DNA of 29,130 nt from Priapulus caudatus (lineage: Eukaryota; Priapulida; Priapulimorpha; Priapulimorphida; Priapulidae), in assembly GCF_000485595.1 (NCBI RefSeq), contig NW_014577434.1, forward strand, positions 304,458 through 333,587, given 5' to 3'. The notes below the pieces were generated by a model. It was not told where the DNA came from. It ran no database searches and worked only from the letters and a program-made list of their open reading frames with translations. This document shows, one piece after another, positions 1-11,100 of the stretch (positions within the stretch are counted from its first letter, which is position 1; each line of letters starts with the position of its first letter). Position numbers and translations under genes: made by a program.

Positions 1-332
1 AGTGTATGTTCACATCGAACAATATAGTAAAATAGGAAGTATAATGCAGCAATTTAACCATAAAAAGTGAACAGAATCACTGAATATTTTGTGAAAAAGT
101 GGAAATGTTTTTTTTATTTTTACTATTTACGGTGACGTAATCACTTTGAGCCATCTGCATGTAATTTCTACTTGTTTGTGATGTCTTGTCCTGTAGAGGA
201 ATTCATTACGAAACAACTATTTCTTTACCATAGCAATTCATGCACACGCAAGGCTAGAAGCTTTTACTTGTGAAGCCTACTTTTATTCACTTTATTTATT
301 TACTTCTAATTGTCGCTTTCTTCTGTGTACAG
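1..332 (+). other. SYNE1: Intron upstream of exon 1 (partial)
   Basis: AT-rich sequence with stops in all frames, ending in a pyrimidine-rich acceptor (ttctgtgtacag) at 332. I see no exon, repeat or RNA gene here. Confidence 0.5.
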
Positions 333-494
333 GAGGCAGATAAACGTACGGAGCATCTCAGACTTATGCGCACTGTCGTCACCCAGCTGGAGACACTGGA
401 AATATGGGCAGCGAAAGCTCAAACCTTCGTCGGGAAACCAGTTTGTAAAGATAGCAATACCGACACTCTAAATGCTGAGCTGGCGGAGACTGAG
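333..494 (+). CDS. SYNE1: Nesprin exon 1 (first in window), helical
   Basis: 162 bp, phase 0 to 0, residues 1-54 of the visible protein. Acceptor tgtacag, donor gtatat. The peptide begins EADKRTEHLRLM and has LETLEIWAAKAQ, a helix with a central Trp as in spectrin repeats. The frame is closed on both sides by intron sequence. Confidence 0.5.
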
Positions 495-3400
495 GTATAT
501 AAGCATGTATATTTACATATAATCATATATTTGCACGCAACCTTGGGCATTGCATGAGTGTGTCAGTGCTGCTTTAGATTTGATGTTAAAAAAATGGTTT
601 TCTAAGTAATGTAGTCTTCCAAATGTTGATTATTTAGAGATATCATTTTCTGCTGGCCATCTTTTGTTCTTCTGCATTATTACAGTCGTGAGTACTTTGC
701 AGTAAGACTTGGCTTCAACAATCCTGTGTTTGTAGGACATGCAGGCAGAGCTGAATCGACACATTGAGGAGGCAGCATACCTCGCTTCCCTGTACCAGAC
801 ATTGTCCACTGACGAGCCGGACGCTGACGTGGAGGCGATGACCAGCAGGATGGACACTGTCCTGTGGTTGCTGCATGAGATCGAGACCCACTTACAGGGC
901 AGGCAGGTGGAGCTCCAGCAAGCCATTGAGGTGAGAAGAAGCATATATAGAAGTTATATATATGACAGCGTGTCATGTTTCACTGTGTAGTGTACAGTGA
1001 CGACGGTGACGTCACAGTTATATGTCCTGTTCCACTGTGAGCAGGGTGGTTGAAAAACGTGCTGCACTGTTCATGTTTTTTCTATAGGTGTAAATGCATG
1101 TCAACAATATAGGGAGCTCTTAAATAATAGCAGTTCTTATTGTATATACCTCTAATCAACACAATTTACATGACTTTCGCATGTTACTTATGGAAAACAA
1201 TTGACCGCATTCCACTATGATGAAAGCACAAACCTTATAGTATATATAACAATTATTACTAATAGAATCGTGTAATAATTGTTCTTGTTTCTCTTCACTT
1301 AGAAAACAGGAGAGAAGGCAAAGGAGGCTGAAGCAAAGGGTGGCTTTACCACGTGGGTTAGTTCTAAGCTGTTTGGCACCGTGGAACCGGCCACTGCTAT
1401 GGAGGCCGGAGATGCGAAAAGAACAGAGGAACATCCGAAGATCACGACGTCAGAACTGCAGCTCTCGCAGGAAGAACCAGAGACGAGCGAAGTCACACGG
1501 ACCGTCACGACCGAAACGGTCACGACAACGATCACCACCAAGGAGGTGGTAAGTCCATTCGAAGAGGAAGTCGTCGTGATCACGGAGGAGGAGCCTGAGA
1601 CGCGGGAAGACGTCGTGATTGACGCGGGTGGTGACACCTTGGCTGCGAAGAAGAGGAGGAGGAGACATAAGAAGAAGCCCGTCGTTACTGAGGTGACAGA
1701 GGAGGAGCGGCCCACGCGGCAGGACATTGAAATCACCACTGAGGTGAAAGAACTCCAGCCAACGTCGAGCGATGGCGAAGAGGCTACGGCAACAGTCACC
1801 GTGACGACCACTGACGTGCGTGTTGTTGAGGAGACAACGTTAGTCACCCCGGCGGAGGAGAGCGAGTGGCTCCCAGCATCCGAGGCTTCAGGCATCATCG
1901 GCGTCACGGAGGAGCAGGTGGTCGACTTTGGAGAAGACGTGCTCGCAAAGAAGAAGAAACGTAAACCGAAGAAGAAGAAGCAGAGGCCGGCACTTTGGCC
2001 CACCGAGGGAGAGACCGCCACAGAAGCAACGGTGACCCCCGAAGCGAAACCGACTGATAGGACCGTGGAAGAGGCACAGGCAGATGCGGCGCCCGCTGAG
2101 GTGTGTGAGTATGTTGTTGAGGAGCCTGATGACACCGGTCTCACGCACTACCAGCTCATGATTCGATCCGTAGCCGACATGGCTCTGGTGCCCGAGGAAC
2201 CACTGAGCAGCAGTGAGTGGACCCCTGAGCTGGTGGACGCTGAGTGGAACAGCCTGCAGTGGAACGTGGCACAGACCAGCAACATTCTAGATACACTGGA
2301 TGAAGAAACAGAAGTGAGTTAATGCTCGTGTGCTACTCATGCTCTTTTCCGCCATTCTATCATCTATCGCAATGACGATTGTAATATTTCGCAATTCCTA
2401 CTCTATTACATGCTCAACGAATTGTCATATGCAATCGTATGGCGAACTCTTCTAGCAGATGGCAATATGAAACTGCATGCTTGCTCGGTCAGATATAAAG
2501 AAGAGACTTTACGCTCTGTTACCAAGTGCTTGTATCACCACACCAGCAAATATGCTGGATGCCTATCTTGATAACCTTTGTAATTACGTGTTATGCAAAT
2601 GAAATGATCTGCGACTGTTATATGGCGTGTCCTTTACAAGTTCGTCTACTTTCGTCGTAGGAAATGTCCGAGGAAGGACGGCAGCTTTTTCGCGTGCTGC
2701 GTGTTGTAACGACACGAGTCGTTGTCATCGTCGTTCAGCGCACCCTGGTGACGACCACCATCACCGAGCTGCATCATTGCTGGACTGCCGCCAGAGAGCG
2801 CCCCAGCGACGAACAAGCGCAGCTGGCGCTCATGCAGAGGCTGAGGCATACCCTCAGCATCGTCGCTCAGTACATCAGCAGTTTGGAGGTTCGATTCCTG
2901 GAGACTTCGGAGCTTAGCGTACAGGAGCAGCTTGATGAACACAAGGTATGATGACCGCTTGCATCTACAGTTGTTGACTGCTGTCGGCTGTCGGCGACAT
3001 AGTTCTGTAACACAAACGGGTACAAACCTTTTATCTTGAACATCAGCTTGGATTTCATTGCTGGGTGTGTTAGCATATGTTGACTATTGGATCTGCATAG
3101 ACATGCGTTTATGCACATGCTTGTATGTGTTTCGATATTTTAAAATATATTTATAACTCTATAGCCAATCTTGAGTAGTTAGTATTTGTTTATCTTTGCC
3201 AAATCTGCTTCTGCTCTTTTATTTATTGACTGAGGATAACTTAACTTTATTTCAGGCATTGCTGGATGAGGTGCGTGATACCAGAGCCGAGCTGGTGTCT
3301 CTGCAGGAGGCAGCACCCGAGTTATTATCTACTGCAGCTCCACACACCAAGGTGGTTATCGTTCAGCTCATCACAATGCTCTCTGTGAGGCTGGAGAGAC

Positions 3401-6400
3401 TGGAGACCAGGATCGTGGAGAGTGAGGCCGGACTCCAGCAGAAATTCACACAGTCGCAGGAGCTACAGGTAAGACAGGCTACGTTTTTGCACTCGTTTGT
3501 TGTTTCCATGCTTTGCTTAATCCAACGAGTCCTGTGTTAGGAATCGCATGGCTAACTATAATGTCTGACCCTCGTGTCAGAAACGTATCACTGCCAGAGA
3601 GTCAGTTAGCTATTCTTTATTCCTCTTTATTTTCATTTATCAATAACCAGAAACCTACACTGCTGCTACTTTGATGGCACTGTAGCAATGTTAACGTTAT
3701 TCCTGCTGGCTTAGTGTCACTGTAAAATTGTAACTGGCATTGCTGCTAGTTCAGGGGTACTTGAAAAATGTCACTATCGTTGCCGCTGACTCAAATGGCA
3801 CTGTAACAGTATCAATCCCAGTGCTGCTAGCTTGGGCTGAGAGGGTCTTTGTCCCCCAGGGTACTGCCGGAACGTACCCTGGGTACGGTCCGGTATACCG
3901 GAACGTACCCTGGTACTATCTAATATGCCGGACCGTACCTTGCCTACTCCACTAACGAGTCTAGGGAGTCGCCTACGCCTACTCCCTAACCCTAACCCTA
4001 ACCCTAACCATATCAGATAGTTACCAGGGTACGTTCCGGTATACCGGACTGTACCCAGAGTACCCTCCGATAGTACCCTGGGGGACATAGACCCTATGAG
4101 CCTAACTTGGTGGCACTCTAACATTGTCACAGCCTTTGGTGTTTCGTAACACGACTGTGATGAATGAGTACACTCGGCAAACGGTGACGTTTATCTGAAC
4201 TTGGCCGCTGTAAATTCAGGTGCAAGTTTCTGAGCAGGAGAGGCTGATTGCTGAAATGCATACTGAGGTGAACGTGATCCTTATGGACACTAGCCTCTCT
4301 CCAGAGGAGCAGATACAACTACTGCAGGTAAGCTAATTCTCATTCATTACCATTCTGTATCTAACCTAGACTGGCATAGAGGTAGGTCAGGGTATCACAG
4401 GGAGTGTAGGTCAGGCTGGTAGGACGTAGCAGCCTATAGCTAGGACATTCTCAGTATCTGTGTGTATGTTTAGAGCGGGGAATACAGCTCACCTTAACAG
4501 TTCCTCAGTATCTATGTATATGTTTTTCACAGGTAGCGCAGGTGAAGCTAGTAGATTCTCAGCATATATGTATATGTTTATTACAGGGAGTGCAGGTCAA
4601 GCTAGTAGATTCTCAGCATATATGTATATGTTTATCACAGGGAGTGCAGGTCAAGCTAGTAGATTCTCAGCATATATGTATATGTTTATCACAGGGAGTG
4701 CAGGTCAAGCTGACCACCTGCGAGGAGAACCTTCATCACCTCGTCATCACCGACATCCAGCTGAGCGGCCGCACCAACGGGACGGTCACCACGACGACGG
4801 TTGCCGAGTTCCGGCAGCTGAGGACGCTGGTGAGGACCAGCATTGTGACGCTGCGTCGCACCGTCATCGTCCGATCGCTCTATATGAAGATACTGCGCGA
4901 GTACCAACAGCTTCTCCTGACGGCCACCAGGCGGCTACAGCCGGGACGCGTGCGAGCGACGGGCCTCGATGACCTGACCTCGCAGGCGGCGGACAACAGG
5001 AGCCTCATGCACGACATGGAAGTGTACGAGGCTGTGCTGGACGCGGTGCGAGACCGTGCAGATGGCGCCACCGTCGCTATGTTTGCGAGCGAGCACGAGC
5101 AGGCGACGGAACAAACACACGCCCTGCAGGTGAGGTCTGGAGCGGGAGCGCATTGTTGTTGCCAGCTTGCAGCACGCCTTGTTGTGTTCACCTTTTGTTA
5201 TTGGTTTTCGTTTTCTTCCTGTGCTTCATCTTTTTTCTTCTTCTTTTTCGTTTTTTCTTCCTACTCTGTGTTTCGTTCTCTGTTTCGTTTTGTTCTGCCA
5301 CTTTTTCTTCCTGTTCTTTTTCTTTATTTTCTTCTTATACTTTTCTTCCATCAATGGGCATGCAATGCAAACTGGTTGCTTAATTTAAATTAATCCAGTG
5401 CATATTTACACTGTTACTCTATCCAGATTAATTACAGATTTACGTTCAATTAGTGTGACTGTTCATCTTAAATAACAGTGGAACAGTAGAATTAAGGATC
5501 ACGGAACCCAGTGCTAAACAACTTTACGATAACAACTTTACGTAAGCACTTTAACTAAACGTAATGTGGTAGCATATGCAAGACGTTGCGATTCTGTGCT
5601 TGTAGCTCATGCCAGACGTTGCTTTTATCAGTCGCAGGCAGCGCAGCTCGTGATACTCATGCAGAGGGCAGTCAAACACTGGGAGGAACTGGACACGAGG
5701 TATCCGAAGGCACAGGAGGCGGTGACTGAGCTTGCTCGTCGTCACGGACTGCTGTCGTCCATTCACGGAGACCAGAACAGACTGACCGCTCTAAAGGTGA
5801 GACTGCTGGGGAATAAGTGATCATCTTTTCGAGGAGTGTATAAAAGCCATAAAATTTAACTGAAATTAACACTATTACTTCGATTCTGTATTATTTTTAC
5901 CATATTAGAAACATGGCAATATAATACATCACATTAATTTAATTATGACATCTACTGTTGTAAAGTATGTAAGGGGTGGTGTATATGAGACTGATGTGTT
6001 ATGTAGGTGATCAAACAGTTTGTGGAGGGGAGTGAATATCTAGTGTTGACCACACTTCGGACTGGCAGACTCCTGACGACTGAAGTGTCATGCGCAAGCT
6101 TGGATGCACAACTAAACAAGATGGATACTCAATGGGCTGCAATCAGTGATTCAATCACAAAGGTATTCCGCACACAATTCACTTAACCAACTTGATTTAC
6201 CTAATCAGAATATGGAAATCATTATTATATATCACCAAAATTATATTATTATGGCACACCCATGTGTGAGTCTGCTCTGACTTGTAGTGACTCTGATCAT
6301 TCTCTCTTACTTGATCTGACTTCTGGTATTTGCTGCTATGTAGGAACTGAAGAAGCTTAGTGAGACGTTGTCACAGCACGCGTTGTTCCTGCAAGACTGC

Positions 6401-6543
6401 AGTCAACTGTCGTGGTGGATGCATCACACACATCAGGATCTCAATGAGCTTGCAGAGGTGCAGCTTAAGAAGTCACCTTTGCAGCCACAGGACGTCACTG
6501 ATGCCCTTACCAAAGTGATGGTATGTTCCATAAACATATTTTC

Positions 6544-6594
<51 letters not shown>

Positions 6595-8061
6595 CATATC
6601 AGGGGTGAATAAAATGACAAATTTTTCATTTTGTTTTTTTTTGCAATTTTTCATTAGTCACCCCTGTACATATGTACGGGGTTGGGTGGCTGTAAATTGC
6701 TGCGATCACTTTCACATTGAAGTACATAAGCTATTCATCGTGGTGAACGGATATTTAAACTTGGTTATTTCTTGCACTAGTTTGACAGTGTGCTTCATTA
6801 GACTGTATACTTATTATTCAGGAGGTGCGACAAGCCATAAACAAACAAGAAGAGCGCAAAGACAAGGTGATTGCTTCTGGAAACCAACTAATTGCTGCTC
6901 ACCCAACAACAGCGTCTGACACCAGAAACAAGATATTAGCTGTGAATAAGCAGTGGGAAGATCTCGTCACAAGTATGTGTCTTCTCTTGCTTGACTACTC
7001 TGCTGAAGTTTAGAATAGTTCTAACATGCTATTAGATTATGCTCCCGACTGCAAAAATGTCTTGTAACATCATAATTGACATAATAAAATAAAACGTATT
7101 AATTAAAATAATTGACATAATATTCATCATCTATTCAGGTCTACCGTTGGTGGAGAAGCCACTCGTAAGTTATGACATTGAGTATGCATCACCGAGAGGA
7201 ACCATGCAGCAGCTTGCAGACTGGTTGCGCCAGGTCGAGTCTATGCTGACAGATGACAAGAGCAGCCCACTGATGTCCTATGACCACGTTCACCAACTTC
7301 TGGACAAGTACCAGGTAATTCGTCGTCATAGCTTCATGATCGCGTTCTGGCTGGTCGCACGTGATGTTATCAAATATTCATTCAAACATTAAGTCGTTGC
7401 CTGATCAAGCAATCAAAAACATTTGCCCATGAACGATGGGTCCCACCTAGGAGTGTTAAACGAAGAAAATCCCTGGTTCTTATCTCAGATCGTGAAGGTT
7501 CAGATCACAAGCAAACGCACAGTCATCGACCAAGTGAACGAGTCGATAGTGGAGATGAGTCTGGACTTACATGGACCACAGCGCATGGACCTTGCAGAAC
7601 AGCTAGGAAACGTCAACCAACACTGGCAGGTAGGATGGAGTGTTAAGGATTGCGTCTCGTAATAACGTATACTCAGTACAGCATAAACCATCCTGCACAG
7701 TGCGTCAGTAGCCAGCTACGAGACGAGTAGCTCAGTGCACATTTGAGTTTAGGTTCTTTTAGGATTGAGCTGTTAGCATTTTTGGAAATGTTTTATAGGA
7801 ATAACGAGAAAATCGTTGTACAGATATTCAGTAGTTTTCAAATGTTAGTATCTTGAACATGGAGGGTTGGATTTAACGGACAGTACAGTTTATCGTGTGT
7901 GAGGTGGGGCTGGGGTCGTTAATGGGTGGGATAGATTATTGGCTGGGTAGTAAATCGGCTTATGCTGGAGGTTGATTGAACTGCGTGCCAGAGAGCACAG
8001 AAGGCAGAAGGAGCAAGCAGAGATCGGTAGAGGCAAACAATGAAAGTTTGAGAGGTCAAGA

Positions 8062-8108
<47 letters not shown>

Positions 8109-11100
8109 ACAGATAGAGAAAGAGAGCGAGTGAGAGTGAGAGAGAGCAAGAGAGAGATAAGTGAGTAAATTGTTGAGGCGTACATGAGTGAGACATACAA
8201 CACCTGTTTATCACTACAGGTTGTGTCCAGCGAGGTTGCACACATGCTCAAGTTCCTGGAGCAGACTTACATCAGCTGGCTGGAGGTGAACACTTCTCTG
8301 GCCGACGTTCAAGGATGGGCGCAGCACAGTGAGACTCAGCTAGCTATGTACAAGACAGCCACGGATAGCACTGACATACAGGTTGCTCTCAGTGAGATCA
8401 AGGTAGGTGCAGAAGCCGGACACACTGCGACTGAAATGTGGCATTATTTGTAGTCGTACTCTGTTCATGTTAGCGAAGTAAACCAAGCACTTACAAACTT
8501 ATTTGCTCACGGAATTACATAAACTGTATGAATGAATTTTTAAGTCATGAGATATCAAAATATAATAATAACAACAGCAGCAGCAATAATAATAATAATA
8601 ATAATAATAATAGAACTTATTGTAGGCATAATACTATTGAAACTGATAAGCAATAAATCATAAGTACAGTACTAAATGATACTAATGATATACACACATA
8701 CAAGTGAGCAGTATATACACCAACCACAACTTACAAACATAGTAGGGCAGTAAAGCTAACAATGTAATAAGTGGTGTAGCTAGCAGCAGGAGCGTGACGC
8801 TTGCTGTGTTCGCCCTGCAGGTAATCAGGCAGCAGGTGGCGCTGCACACGACAACGGTCGTAACACTGCAGACGAGTGCGCCTGCACTCTACAAAGCCGT
8901 TCCCACGTGTGCTGACCACATCCAGCGGACTCTCAGCACGCTTGACCACTCACTGACCGCTGTCGACTGTAGCTGTGGCGAGACGGACAATGAACTGCAG
9001 GGACGACTGGATTCTCTGAACAACTATGGGCAGGTGATTGAGATAGCGTGGCGACTATGATGTTTTACCTCATGCGCGCGAGAAATCTAGAAATGTGTCC
9101 GTTCCAGAGAGTACATAAGTTCTACCGCAAATTCCTGTTAATAATTAATTTATTTACTCATAATAAAGAGAGAAACAGGTTTGTGGTATGTTCAATTGTT
9201 CATAAATGCGCAACCTAACTCATATTCTTTGTTGCTATAGGTGATTGAACAACTGGCAAGAACGCTGGCTAGGGTCCATCTGGAATTAGACCAGACAGAG
9301 ACATTAGCTGGTAACCATGCCTCACTGCAGCAACATCTGACCACCTTACAGGTATACCTTGTTAACTTCTACAGCGTACATGGAATGTTAGCAACTCCTA
9401 CGTCTCACAGTGTATGCCCCTCCATCAAGTGATCGTTTGATGTCTTCCGAGCATGTCTACTTGAACCATGCTCTATCTCACCGTGTTTCTCTTTACATTG
9501 CAGACCTTACAAGAGAATTTGAACAGCGAGCAATTGAAGAATGAGCTGACGACGGCTGAAACCACTGTCACGGCGAGATTGCCTGATGGTCAAGCGAAGA
9601 ACGTCTACTTGAAAACCACAAAGGATATGAGTAATAGGTAATGTTCGTTCATCCTCGCTTGTAGTAGTATATGACATGCAGTACGTTTACGCAAAAGCGA
9701 GTATTTGGTTTCATATTAGGTAGATGACTCACACTTAGTGCATGGTACCATTAGTAAAATGCTTCTTTCACTCATAGCTATATAGTTCTTTTGATCTAGC
9801 ATCCGGTATGGGATAATATATTAGTGACCTCATGGAATGCCTCCTGGTTTTGCACAGAGGTGTACGAGTTGTACTGACGTTGTGATTCTGCATCTGCAGG
9901 TTACGGGTAGCGTCTGAGGACGTGGGCGAGCGATTGGAGAGGCTGAACGACATCCTGCAGCGCTGGGTTTGGCTGCAGAGTGAAACCGAGCAACGGCAGG
10001 CCTGGTTAGACAGCAAACAGCCCATCTGCCTGCAGCTGGTGCACGCTCCTGTCTCCGACACTGACGTCACACTAAGAGAATGTCAGGTGAGTGCGTGGAT
10101 CATGGCTGCATGCGTAATGGTTCGCCCTCACGTGAGATCCACCACGATACTTGCACATTCTAATGCAACTTCTTCTGAGTCTGCTTCAAAAAGTGTTACT
10201 CAAGAATGTGCCTACATGGATGTTTACTTGTGTAGGAAATTTCCTATTCAATCTACATAACAACCACCGTACTACCACAATCATATACGAACCATTTTAT
10301 TGACTACTGAATATTTTCGTTATTTAAATATTTAATTAGTTATTTCCTAGACTTCTCCATTATGTCTACCTATTTATAGATTTAGTATCTTGTACGTATA
10401 TACTGATACGAATATCTATCTGTTAACGTTTTGTCTGTGTCCATGCAAATGAATCTCTATTTTTGCTTCACAGAGTCTCGTTACGGAGGTCCGTTCTCAG
10501 CAGGAGGCAGTCGTGCTTCTCAGTCAGGAGACCAAAGACATTTCCACAAACCTTGAGACAGCATCCAGAGGTCTCGTGCTCGCTCGCGTAGACACACTCG
10601 CTGATGAACAGAGCAGCATGTCTTCAGAGCTAGAAGGTCGTGTCGCAGCGCTGGAAAGCAAACTAGACAGAATACGTCACGTAGAGAGAATGATGGGAGA
10701 AATTAATCTACTGCTGGATCGCGCCGCAGACACGGCATCCCGCGCATCTGATGCTAACACCAATGACAAGGAAGCGCTACAAGCTGCCGCGGTGACTCTA
10801 GAGGTACATCCCACGTGCACGTACATAAACTTCTTCTACAATGCCTTCTATTAATTCCTCATTCTCAGTGGATAGAGCAGCCTGACAATCTCACACCGGC
10901 GCAATTGTTTTTCATGAGTATGATTACTCGTCACCACACTATGATCTCTCTAATATATCACTGTATGTATATATATATATCTCTAATATATCTCTCTATA
11001 TATATATCTCTTATATATCTCTATATATATATATCTCTATATATATATATCTCTATATATATATATCTCTATATATATATATATCTATATATATATATCT

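Larger units (their letters stand above)
3560..4140 (+). repeat. Degenerate ~40-bp minisatellite in intron 5
   Basis: Diverged units of about 40 bp share the pattern tggcactgtaa...tgctgctagctt, recognisable from about 3660 to 3835 and resuming at 4103 (taacttggtggcactctaac). It is interrupted by the inverted-repeat element at 3836-4102. Confidence 0.5.

Noticed and set aside
1299-2144. 281-residue open frame on the minus strand opposite exon 3
   Set aside because: Ser/Val-rich mirror of the Glu/Thr-rich exon; opposite-strand openness follows from the codon bias, and the plus frame has matching splice sites and phase.
4365-4714. Regular repeats as a CRISPR-like array
   Set aside because: Units are contiguous with no unique spacers, and the context is a eukaryotic intron.
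4460-4972. 170-residue frame through the 54-bp repeat in another frame
   Set aside because: Does not match the phase of exons 6 and 8; the other frame yields helical nesprin sequence.
5153-5393. Phe/Ser-rich open frames after exon 7
   Set aside because: Produced by a T/C-rich intron tract; no acceptor or donor supports them.
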